A DNA stretch of 64,000 nucleotides from Aquilaria yunnanensis (lineage: Eukaryota; Streptophyta; Magnoliopsida; Malvales; Thymelaeaceae), in contig CM077594.1 in the NCBI GenBank assembly GCA_039654915.1, positions 88,550,893 to 88,614,892 of the forward strand. The letters are read 5' to 3'. Below, piece after piece: positions 43,724 to 54,422 of the stretch; the first letter of the stretch is position 1; every line of letters begins with the position of its first letter. The notes under the pieces were generated by a model. The model was not told the origin of the DNA, did no database searches, and was given only the letters and a program-made list of their open reading frames with translations. The position numbers were made by a program, and so were the translations under genes.

Positions 43724-45433
43724 ATGGACATTCTTGACCTACTTCCGACAGATTACAACGAGACTTGGGCATCCACTATAGAAGAAGGTCAACCAGAAGC
43801 CATGGACCTCTCTGAAGAGTCGCAGTCAGTACATGGAGATTGCCTATCACCTGGAAGCGAGATTGACTTGAAAAGCCAGATTCATTTTCAACTGGAACAG
43901 AATTCCGTGAAAGAGTTATCACAAATATGGAAAGCTTGGTCCTCTACTGAAAGAGAGATCTTCGATAGTGAATTCGGGCACATTGCCTATCTTTTGGACG
44001 TCAAGATCGACGAGGCTTTGTTTCGAACACTGATATCATTCTGGGACCCATATTATCATTGTTTTTTTATCAACAAGATGGACTTGACTCCAACTATCGA
44101 AGAGTATGGTATCTTTTTGAACATTTCTCTTGACTTCCCGACTGAGGCATATTCTCCCAATCCGAATAGTGATGTGTTACGATGTCTATCTCGCTTCCTG
44201 AACATGCAAGTTATGGATCTTAAGCAGCAAGCTACTAAGAAGGGTGGAAAAAGCATAGCATGAAGTACTCTCAAACATCTTATGGAGACATTGACATCAA
44301 AGGCACAAAAGAGGAAGATGTTTGCACTAGCAATCTATGGGCTCGTCATATTTCCAAGAGCGTTATCACACATTGATGAAGGGGTAATCAAGCTATTGGA
44401 TCAAATGCAAAGGAAACACATGAGCCCTCTTCCTGCTATTCTGGCTGAGACCATTCGCTCCCTCAACTTCTGTAGACGCAATGGGGGATGGTTCATAGGT
44501 TGTGCGCCGTTACTACACATCTGGATTAAGAGTCACCTGCCATGCCTAAAGAGGGAATTTGGTCGTCGCTTTTTCCAGGATTTTATTCCGATCAAAGCTT
44601 TCATAGACAGCATTTGGATAGAAAAAGGGAGTAAAGAGGAGTTGAGAGATTTCCTTAAAGGCCTGCCAGACTCTCAGATTACATGGAGGGCACCTTTCAT
44701 CTCGGCAAGACCAGTACTTTATCGATGTGGGAAGCTTCCATGGGTTCCTCTCCTCGGAATATGGGGTGGAACAAGCTACGCCCCGGCTTTGGCTCGCCGG
44801 CAGTTTGGGTCCCAGCAGTTTGTGCCAATGACACATCGATTGTGTGAGCTCGAGTTCTCTTATGATGATCCGCAATGCCACCGTCTCATTTCTGGAATGG
44901 CAATAGCATGGAAGAAGGTTTACCTAATAAAGCCTAGAACCTTAGTGTCTTCAAAAAGGTATCCAGAGTAGAGGCAAAATCGAAGGGAAGGTATTCTCCC
45001 ACTGGATGGGCCTAGCTGCACTACTAAAAAGGATCTCGAGGAAGAGCTTAGGGAAGAAAAAGGCAAGATGAAGAAGATCCGAGCCGAGATAGATGAGAAA
45101 AACTCTGAACTAGAAGCACTAAGAAAAGAAAACTTACTCTTGCAAGGAAAGTTGGAAGACAAGCAAGCCATCATTAAGCAGTTAGTTGAGGATTACGATA
45201 AGAATGAATGAGATAAAGAGAACTGGAAGCAAAAGTACATCCAGTCTGCATGTCAAGTAGAAGACTTCGTAGAAGAAGTACGGAAGGTCACCTGGGTTGC
45301 AAGAGAGATGAGTGAAGAAGCTGATGACATAATTGCTGGTACTTGGCCTAATTCATTCCCAGGACAGCAGGAGATGATCAGCTACATCAAGAAGGCCCGC
45401 AAGCAATACAACCATCTTGGAAAATTCTTTTAG
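43724..45433 (+). pseudogene. Ogre-type ORF1 (plant mobile domain-like protein), broken by three stops
   Basis: One reading frame runs from the ATG at 43724 to a TAG at 45431-45433, interrupted by TGA at 44261, TAG at 44969 and TGA at 45209. Without them it would span about 570 codons. The middle (roughly codons 65-410) resembles the plant mobile domain / DUF7745 type, with 'LSQIWKAWSSTER', 'FFINKMDLTPTIEEYG', 'NFCRRNGGWFIGCAPLL' and 'WGGTSYAPALARRQFG'. The end is a Lys/Glu-rich coiled coil (45020-45210). ORF1 of Ogre elements has no firmly known role. All three stops could come from single C-to-T changes. Confidence 0.85.
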
Positions 45434-45732
45434 TCCTTAATGTAATAAAGTGGGCTGACCCACTATGGCTTCTTTTATTTGGTTTTAGGATTCTTTCGGT
45501 GATTTAATGTTGCGCTAAATGTTTAGTCATAAACAGTCATTGGAGTTTAAAAGTGCTACGATAGTAGCCGTTCAACTCAACTTCTCTAATCACATTAATA
45601 AAAATAGCATACGCATCATACATCATTTACCAATTCATACATAAAGTCTAATAAAAGAATTCTCACTTTTAAGAAAAGGAGTGAAAGATTGGAATTCGAC
45701 ATCCATATTCAACTCGGTTGCAAGCGAGACTT

Positions 45733-48700
45733 ATGGCAGAACAAATGGAAGGACGTCTTGCTGACATGGAGTCAAAAATAAAAAATATGGCAGAACAGAT
45801 GAGGCTGTTGATGGAGTTGATCAAAGGAAAAATGATCCAAACCCCCATCAAAGACCCACAGGATGCTATCTACCCTCCTGGATTCACCCCGCAACGGGCC
45901 CCGGTCCAAGAAATGCCTTTTCAAGACTCAGGTCCGTGCGATGGTTTTCACTATAGGCACAATCCCGTCTCTGAAAGGAGGACAATAACAAAAGAAGAAG
46001 ACGACACTCAAAAGCTCGAAACAATTGAGAAGAGGCTCCGAGCTGTTGAAGGGGGCACGATATTTGGATCTCTCTCTGTGGATGACCTTTGTTTGGTGCC
46101 CGATGTGGTAATTCCCTCAGATTTCAAAGTGCCAGATTTCGTGAAGTACGATGGAACAAGCTGCCCCATCACTCACATCACTCTGTTCTTGAGAAAGATA
46201 CAACCACTCACAAAGGATGAGAAGGTGTGGATGGCTCTCTTTCAAGAAAGTCTTACAAAATCTGCGCTGCAGTGGTATCTGAGCCAAGGCCCGAGGAACA
46301 TCAAGACTTGGAGCGACTTCGCTCAAGCTTTTATCAACAATTATAAGCATGTCATGGACTTAGCTCCTGATCGTCAAACTCTTCAGAACATGGAGAAGAG
46401 GAAGCAAGAAACTTTTAAAGAATATGCTCAAAGATGGAGGGACTCGGCAGCGCAAGTTCAACCCCCTATAACGGAAAAAGAAATGGTGACCTTGTTCATC
46501 CAAACATTGAAATACCCATACTATGACAAGCTCATTGGCAACTCGGCAAGTAATTTCTCTGACATTGTCCTATCCAGGGAAAGAATTTAGCATGGGATCA
46601 AAACTGGGAAAATCATTGAGACTTACAGTGAGGGAACAAAAAGAGGGGGAATGCCTAGAAGAAAAGATGAGAAGATACAACACGTAAGCCGAGGAAGAGG
46701 AGTCCCCCTAGTGGGTGCCTTAGCAACTGGGCCTCGCCCGTGTTATCCCGCCGCTAAGCTCACTGAATCGCGACCATCTGCTCAAGCTCCACCAATGGCC
46801 GTGCAAAGGCGAAGGGAAACATTCGCATCAATCCCTATGACTTATGCGGAGTTATATCCTAAACTCATTGAGAGCTAGCTTATTCGCCCAATTCCCACAA
46901 GGCCAATGGAACCACTATATCCGAAGTGGTATGATCCCAATGTAACTTGCCCATATCACGATGGTGCTGTGGGTCATGGTATCGAAAACTGCCTGGCATT
47001 AAAACGGGTGGTCCAACAGCTAATTGAATCAAAGTGGCTAGACTTTTCTGAAGAGCCAAATGTCACACACAACCCATTACCATCCCATCAAGCTGGGCCT
47101 GTGAACATGATAGAAGAAGAAGATCGCCTCATAAAGACATCAGTTGATGATGTTACAACTCCTCTCGAGTTCATATATTCATGGCTCGTAAAAGAAAGAG
47201 TCATCATTGAAAAACATTCACGTGAGCATATAGAGAACAAGGATGGAAAGTGGTGTACTTTTCACGATAATGAAAGTCACTCTATTCAAACTTGTCCAAA
47301 ATTTCGTGAACTCCTGCAAGGACTCATGGACTCATCCCAACTTATCATTTCTACGCCAGGAAGGGAAGTTAGCACAAATGTAATCACCAAAGAAGGGGAG
47401 GTCGACGCTGGGCCAAGGCCATTAGTCATAACAGTTCCAAGGCCTACCATTAGGCCTTTAAGAATCCAAGTCCCAACTCCATTCCCTTACAAGTCGGACA
47501 AGGCAGTGCCATGGAGATACGATTGTACTTCCAACATCACATCGACCCTGCCTGAGGTCAAGGGCATGACTCGAAATGGTTGTTTATGCTCATCAGAGCC
47601 AATGGGCAAGCCCCAACATAAGGATGGCATCGACCCGAAGTTAGCACCCACCACTACAGATATAAAGCAAGAGCAAGGAACCCCTCGAGTGGTGACGGAT
47701 GAACAGACATGCGAATTTCTCAAGCTTATCAAGCAAAGTGAATATAGTGTCGTACAGCAGTTGAGCCGTCTGCCGGTAAAGATTTCCATACTCTCGTTAC
47801 TTCTAAATTCTGATGTTCATCGAGAAACTCTCCTCAAAATTTTGAACAAGGCCTATGTTGCACAAGATATCTCAGTGAATAGCTTCGATCACCTTGTCAA
47901 CAATATCACAGCTCAGAATCTTATTTCATTCACCGATGATGAGATACCGATGGAAGGGAGAGGACATTCGAAGGCTCTACACATCTCAACCAAATACCAA
48001 GATCGGATCATGGCTAGGGTCCTCATTGACAATGGGTCAGCTTTGAATGTATTGCCTCTGGAAACTTTGCACAAATTAGGCATGGACCCATCTTACATCA
48101 CCATCAGCCATGTAGTCGTTCGAGCATTCGATGGGACGAGGAAAGATGTTATAGGGAACATAGAGTTGCCGATAGCAATTGGCCTATGTATCTTCCATAT
48201 TGCATTTCAAGTGATGGACATCAAGCCTTCTTATAGTTGTCTACTGGGAAGACCATGGATCCACATGGCTGGAGCGGTTCCATTTTCACTGCATCAAAGG
48301 TTGAAGTTCATTATCGAAGGAAAGCTGATAACTGTGTTTGCTGAAGAAGATATTCTACTGTCTAGGCCAGCCGATGCTCAACATGTAGAGATCAACGAAG
48401 ATACGCCGGATTGCTCATTCAGGTCCTTTGAGGTTGTCAATGCTACATATGTTGGGGAATATGGAGATGAGCCCATCCCTAGCATTTCTAAAACAAGTCG
48501 AATGGTGGTAAAGCTCATGATGAAAGGAGGATATTCGCCAGGACTAGGCTTGGGACAAGCCTTACAAGGGATTTCAAAACCCCTGGAGATCCCTTCAAAT
48601 GAAGGAAGGTATGGCCTGGGCTTCACACCAACAAGACAAGACAAGATGAAGATGATAGCCGAAAATAGGGAAATGAGGATTGCGCGACTGAAGGGATACA

Positions 48701-48954
48701 CTCTAGATGGAGGAAATCTGAGCATCCCCTACATAACTGAAATGTTCGTGAGTGGTGGCTTGATCCCGATATGTGATGACAATGGCACACTAATCATAGA
48801 CGTCCACAAATCTCTTGAAGATCTTTCGATTCAGGTGATAACCAACGATTCACCCGACGATGAGAAGCTCGTGCAACCCTGTAGCTCGTGGGATGTGCTG
48901 GACAATTGGGGGGTGATAGATCTACCTGTTGTAATCGAGAGCTTTCCAAAGTAA
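45733..48954 (+). pseudogene. gag-protease region, broken by two stops
   Basis: A single frame from the ATG at 45733 ends at TAA 48952-48954, with TAG at 46588 and 46876. The gag part (to about 46640) has a coiled coil at its start and the retrotransposon gag segment ('WYLSQGPRNIKTWSDFAQAFI', 'ESLTKSALQW', 'EYAQRWRD'). A basic linker and two Cys/His segments ('CPYHDGAVGHGIENCLALK' and 'CTFHDNESHSIQTCPKF') follow. The aspartic protease is at about 47990-48260, with 'LIDNGSALNVLP' (active Asp in D-N-G-S) and 'CLLGRPWIH'. A G-patch-like stretch at 48520-48640 ('GYSPGLGLGQALQG') comes after it. This order is normal for Tat elements. Confidence 0.92.
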
Positions 48955-49148
48955 TTTAACAGTAAAAACCTCCTAGAGATAGGTCCAATCAATAGGGTGT
49001 AGTCTTTGCTTAGGTGGACTTTTTAGTTATTGCTATTCATTTCAATAAAGTTGTGATTTATGCACACTATCAATAAAACGTCAGTTTCGCATTCATCTCA
49101 TTCTCGCCATTTCCTTCTTCTTTCTTTTCTTCTTTCTTATCACTGCAG
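48951..49148 (+). other. Putative Ogre-type intron between protease and reverse transcriptase (198 bp)
   Basis: The donor is CAAA|GTAATT, just ahead of the gag-protease stop. The acceptor is a pyrimidine-rich tract ending CACTGCAG at 49148. The length is a multiple of three. Removing it takes out the TAA and continues in the same frame into the RT region. Ogre elements are known to have an intron here. Confidence 0.7.
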
Positions 49149-52100
49149 ACCTGAAATTCTTTTTGATGATAATGAAAGAATGAATTTCGATAATCCTATA
49201 AACACCGCTGACTCGGACGACGAAGATCTCCAAACATCTTCAGAGTTACTGAAATTGATTGAGCAAAATGAAAAGGAAAGAGCCACAAGCCAGGAACCGA
49301 CTGAAATAGTCAACCTCGGAGATGATCAGAATGTGAGAGAAGTTAAAATCGGCACTCTCTTTCCTTCTAAGGAGAAGGAAGAGTTGATACTTTTATTAAA
49401 AGAACATGTGGATGTATTCGCTTGGTCATATCAAGATATGTCAGGCCTAAGCTCGGATATAGTAGTGCACAAGATACCATTGAAGCCCGGGGCAAAGCCT
49501 GTTCGACATAAGCTACGAAGATTGAAGTCGGAGCTAATCTTAAGAGTCAAAGATGAAATTCAAAAGCTATGGGATGCAGGATTTCTGGGAGTTGCTGAAT
49601 ACACGGAGTGGGTTGTCAACATAGTCCATGTGGAAAAGAAGGAAAGTGGGAAACTAAGAGTCTGTCAAGACTATCGACCCCTGAATGAAACCAGTCCTAA
49701 GGACAATTTCCCACTTTCTCATATCGATACGCTAGTGGATAATACTGCTGGGAACTCATATTTCTCCTTCATGGATGGTTTTTCTGGGTATAATCAGATC
49801 AAGCTTGATCCAGAAGATATGATAAAGACGGCCTTCGTTACCCTCTGGGGGACATTCTACTATAAAGTAATGCCCTTTGGGCTGAAGAATGCAGGTGCTA
49901 CCTATCAAAGAGCGATGGTTGCCTTGTTCCATGACATGATGCACAAGGAGATTGAGGTCTATGTAGACGATATGATTGCTAAATCCTACACCGCTAGGGG
50001 GCATCTAGACGTACTCAAAAGGTTGTTCGGTAGACTTCGCAAGTACTAGCTAAAATTGAATCCCGCTAAATGTACCTTTGGGGCTTCTTCAGGTAAATTA
50101 CTGGGATTTATGGTGAGCAAAGATGGAATCCGAATTGATCCAAGCAAGACCAAGGCGATTCAAGACATGCCTCCTCCGAGGACACCAAAAGAAGTAAAAA
50201 GTTTCCTAGGCAAAATCAACTTTATAGCAAGATTCATATCGCAGTTGACATCCAAATGCGAACCTCTGTTCAAGTCACTAAAGAAGAGCAATCCAATCGA
50301 GTGGAATGATGAGTGCCAAAAGGCATTTGAGAAAATCAAACAATATCTGTCTAATCCACCGGTTTTGGTACCACCCCGACCTGGAGAACCATTGATCCTA
50401 TACTTGTCAGTGCAGGATTCTTCATTAGGATCTGTATTGGGTCAATGCGATGAGACTGGCAAGAAAGAGCATGCAGTTTACTATTTAAGCAAGAAGCTTA
50501 CCACGTATGAAGAGAAATACTCAGTAGTAGAGAAGACCTATTGTGCCCTTGCATGGGTAGCAAGCCGGTTGCGGCATTATATGCTCAACAACACCACATT
50601 GCTAATCTCTAAGACGGATCCTATTAAGTATATCTTCGAGAAGCCCGCTTTATCAGGAAGGATCGCGAAGTGGCAAATGCTTCTGTCTGAGTACGACATA
50701 CAGTATGTCACTCAAAAGGCCATAAAAGGGAGTGCAATTGCTGAATATTTGGCCGATAGAGCATTGGAGGACTATGAGCCGATGAAGATGGATTTTCCCG
50801 ATGGAGACATAATGATAGTAGAACATGAAGCACAAGATGAAGACAAGACATGGAAGATGGCATTCGATGGAGCATCTAATGCCTTAGGACATGGGATTGG
50901 AGCTATACTCATCTCTCCAAGTGGAGAACAGTACCCTCTCACAGCAAAAATCACATTTCCTTGTACCAACAACGTAACAGAATACGAAGCATGCGCTATG
51001 GGACTCCAAATGGCATTGAGATTGAAGGTACGAGATCTCCAAGTTTGTGGAGATTCAGCGTTGGTCATATATCAAATTAGAGGTGACTGGGAGACTAGGG
51101 ATTCAAAATTGACTCCTTACCAAAAACTCATACTCGACTTGGCAGGACAATTTGAAAGGATAAGCTTTCATCATCTTCCAAGGGAAGATAATCAAATCCC
51201 GGATGCCTTAGCTACTTTAGCTGCTATGTACAAGATAAGTAGCCATGAACACACTCCTGTCTTTGAGATGAAAGTACTGGATTCCCCGGCCTATTGCATG
51301 AACGTAGAAGAAGAACTGGACGGGAAACCATGGTATCATGATATCAAGAGATACCTCCAAGAACGAGTATACCCACCCGAAGCATCAGAAAATGACAAGA
51401 GGTTCTTACGAAGACTATCAATAGGTTTCCTCTTAGATGCGAACATACTTTATAAGAAGAGCCCGGATTTGGTGTTACTCTATTGTGTAGATGCACCTGA
51501 AGCAAGAAGAATCATAAAAAAAGTTCATACTGGAGTATGTGGGGCGCATACTAGCGGCCATACCATGGCGAGACAGATAATGAGGGCTGGTTATTATTGG
51601 CTCACATTGGAGACTAATTGTATCAATTTTGTGAGGAAGTGTCACAAGTGTCAGATATATGCCAACAAGATTCAGGTTCCTCCTGCTCCCCTCAATGTAA
51701 CTGCAATACCCTGGCCTTTTGCTATATGGGGATGTTATTGGAGCAATCACTCCTAAAGCTTCCAATGGTCACAAATTCATTCTTGTGGCGATCGATTATT
51801 TCACTAAAAGGGTAGAAGCAGCATCTTATGCGAGCGTGACTCAAAAGGTGGTATGCTGGTTTATCAAGAGAGAGATTATTTGTCGATATGGGTTGCCAGA
51901 ATGTATCATCTCTGACAATGCCACAAATTTGAACAACGAAATAATGCAGAATCTATGCCAACAGTTCAAGATCAAACATCACAATTCAACACCTTATCGG
52001 CCGATGATGAGTGGTGCAGTCGAGGCAGCCAATAAGAATATCAAGAGAATCATAGAAAAGATGACTGTCAGTTATAAGGATTGGCATGAGATGTTACCCT

Positions 52101-52573
52101 TCGCGCTACATGCATACAGGACTTCTGTTTGCACTTCTACTGGGGCTACACCTTTTTCTTTAGTATATGGTATGGAGGCCATATTGCCCATTGAAGTCGA
52201 GATTCCTTCACTGAGGGTATTGTTGGATACTCAATTGGAAGAAGCAGAATGGGTCAGGGCTAGATACGAGCAATTGAATCTGATCGATGAGAAGAGAATG
52301 ACTGCCCTCTGCCATGGGCAACTTTATCAAAGGAGAATGGCGCGAGCTTACAATAAGAAGGTTCGCCCAACACAATTTCAGGAAGGTGACATCGTCCTCA
52401 AAAAGATTTTACCCATCCAGCATGATTCTAGAGGAAAATGGACACCGAACTATGATGGACCATACGTAGTGAAGAAAGCCTTTTCAGGAGGAGCTTTGAT
52501 TCTAACAGAGATGGACGGACGAGAGTTGCCGAAGCCGGTGAACTCAGATTCAGTAAAGAATTACTACGCATGA
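49149..52573 (+). pseudogene. pol region: RT, RNase H, archaeal-type RNase H and integrase; one stop and one frameshift
   Basis: The reverse transcriptase (about 49480-50100) shows 'FSFMDGFSGYNQI', 'MPFGLKNAGATYQRAM' and the catalytic 'YVDDM' at about 49960. The Ty3-type RNase H lies at about 50380-50740. A second, archaeal-type RNase H at 50850-51230 has the Asp in 'MAFDGAS', the Glu in 'TEYEAC' and the Asp in 'GDSAL', ending 'IPDALATLA'. Integrase follows: the His/Cys zinc site at 51520-51660, and the DDE core with Asp in 'VAIDYFTK', Asp in 'IISDNAT' and Glu in 'SGAVEAANKN'. TAG at 50047 interrupts the RT end. A frameshift just before the integrase core (near 51715-51730) moves the reading to the next frame, which ends with TGA at 52571-52573. 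Confidence 0.93.
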
Positions 52574-53580
52574 TGGTGGAGTTCTTCGGATGAAGAGAAA
52601 GGAGTGGATGTAGGGTTATGAGGGTTTGTTCAATCAAAGTTGTCAAAAAGAACGTTCTTCTTTCACACCTTCGTTGTTCTTTGTTCACACCCAAGACTTT
52701 TTGTATCCCACTATTCATAAATAAAAAGCCATTTCTCTCTAGTTCTTTTCTTCAAATACCATGTTACTGCCAGTTTCTAAGTGTGCTACAAATTATGACT
52801 TTGTAGAAAGGGTAGTAATAATTAAAACTTGGAAAAAGCAAAGACCGTAAATTACTCTGATAAGCTCTACGGGTTAACACGGGTAAGATCGAGGTCCTGC
52901 CTTGCGAAAGGTGCAAAACATTGGCTAACAGGGAAGAATGAGTAACAAGTCTTCGGGTGATACCTTGGTAGTCATCTGGATGGTTGCTTCAAAAGTATTA
53001 TAGTCGAAAAATCGGGACATGGCCAATATCAACAAAAAGAAAGCGTACTCACAAAAGTTTCATAAGCATAACAACAAGGATAAGTATCCAACGGGACGAA
53101 GGCATGAGGCAAGCATATGATAAGAAAGTTGAGATAAAGATCCGAGACCAGGCTAAGAAAGTTCCTTCGAAGAGAGTTTCAAAAAGTGAGTTTCTGAGAC
53201 AAGAGAAAAAGAACTGGGAAGCATAAAAGAAGTTCAACGATAATCCAAGGGGGCAGTCAGCAAGAGAGAAGCCAGAGACAAGAAGAACTAGATCAATCCG
53301 ACCAAGTAGGCGAGGACAGCAAAACACAAACAGAAGGAAGTCAAGATAATAAAGAGAGTCATCAGTCGTGCATGTTTTGCATTCATTACATCTCACATTA
53401 TGCATGCACAGCATTTACATAACAGGAATCAAAAGGGAAAGCACATCCAGGAGGTAACTATGGCACTACTAAGCACAAACAAGGGCTTCAGGTGAGTAAT
53501 GAGGTACGTCTTACACAAGCCCACTCAAATTCTCATTGATAACAATCAAAGCAATAAGAGAAGAAGATAGGCAAGTTACA
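52574..53580 (+). other. 3' non-coding region of the Ogre-like element, first part
   Basis: No coding domain was found. It is A-rich with dispersed 'AAGAAA' runs. Open frames of 60-120 codons on both strands are low-complexity. It leads into the repeat arrays. Confidence 0.6.
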
Positions 53581-53584
53581 GAGG

Positions 53585-53818
53585 TGGAAAAGAGTCAGGA
53601 TGCTCTACCTCAAATATTTAGAGGTTGTAAAGAGACAGGGTTCTCTACCTCAAAAGTCGTCAGATGTGGTAAAGAGTCAGGGTGCTCTACCTCAAAAGAA
53701 TTTGGAGGTGGTAAAGAGTCAGGGTATTCTACCTCAAAGAAATTTAGAGGTTGTAAGAGACAGTGTTCTTTACCTCGAAGACTACAAGAGGTGGTAAAGA
53801 GAAGGTTTTCTATTTCTT
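53585..53818 (+). repeat. Tandem repeat, ~47-bp unit, five copies
   Basis: Each unit carries a 'GTAAAGAG(T)CAGGGT' block, then 'TCTACCTC(A/G)AA', then an 'AGAGGT' link. The copies differ at about one base in five. On the plus strand this gives a repetitive frame (53536-53820) that I do not regard as a gene. Confidence 0.85.
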
Positions 53819-53830
53819 AGAGCATGGTGT

Positions 53831-54338
53831 GAGAGAGTTCTCTACCAAAGTTAAGATTGAGAGAAAAGTTTCTCTCTTCTGTAGAAAGGTTTCTATAGGG
53901 ACAAGGGTGAGGAAGGTTCCTTAACCCGTCAAGAAAAGAGGAAAAAGTTTTCCTCTTAGGTTTTGGAGCAATAGGAAAGTTCTTATTGCGAAAAGCCTAG
54001 GAAAGTTCCTAGGCTTGGTAGACGGGGAGGAAAGAGTTTTTCTCCTTAAATTCTTAGACGATAGGAAGGTTTTTATCGTAGAGATACTAAGGAAGGTTCC
54101 TTAACCTCACAAAGAAGAAAAAGGTTTTTCTTCTTAGGTTTGGAAGCAGTAGGAAGGTTCTTATTGCAAAAGGCTAGGAAAGTTCCTAGGCTTGGTAATC
54201 AAGGAGCAAAAAGTTTTGCTCCTTGGATTCCCAAATGATAGGAAAGTTTCTATCATAGAGGTAATAAGGAAAGTTCCTTAACCTCAAAGGGGAGGAGAGG
54301 AAGGTTCTTTCTCCTCAAGGTTTCGGCGGTGAAAAGGC
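53831..54338 (+). repeat. Array of about 17 short inverted repeats with a shared AG/GG centre
   Basis: Every ~20-45 bases a near-palindrome occurs with the form arm - (A/G)G - reversed arm. The arms are 5-12 bases and differ from unit to unit. Examples: GAGAGAAA/TTTCTCTC at 53859-53876, AAGAGGAAAA/TTTTCCTCTT at 53936-53957, AAGCCTAGGAA/TTCCTAGGCTT at 53993-54016, AAGAAGAAAAA/TTTTTCTTCTT at about 54113-54136, and CAAGGAGCAAAA/TTTTGCTCCTTG at about 54203-54228. Others have one or two mismatches. The phrases between them ('TTAGG', 'CTTGGTA', 'AACC') are also re-used. No coding function is seen. Confidence 0.85.
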
Positions 54339-54407
54339 TCTCATCGTCTAGGTAAGGCCGGACAAAACTTGGTAATGGCTTTGCATGCGTCATATTCTAT
54401 AAGACAT

Positions 54408-54422
54408 GCAAAGGGGGGCAGC
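54408..54422 (+). other. Polypurine tract before the 3' LTR
   Basis: A purine run 'GCAAAGGGGGGCAGC' ends directly at the 3' LTR, the usual start site for plus-strand synthesis. Confidence 0.75.

Noticed and set aside
53536..53820. Repetitive 94-codon frame in the Ogre 3' region
   Set aside because: It is a translation of the 47-bp tandem repeat; the spacing is not a multiple of three throughout and no start context or domain supports it.
53585..54338. CRISPR-like or satellite array
   Set aside because: The units are not constant repeats with unique spacers, and this is a plant retrotransposon. The inverted-repeat description fits better.
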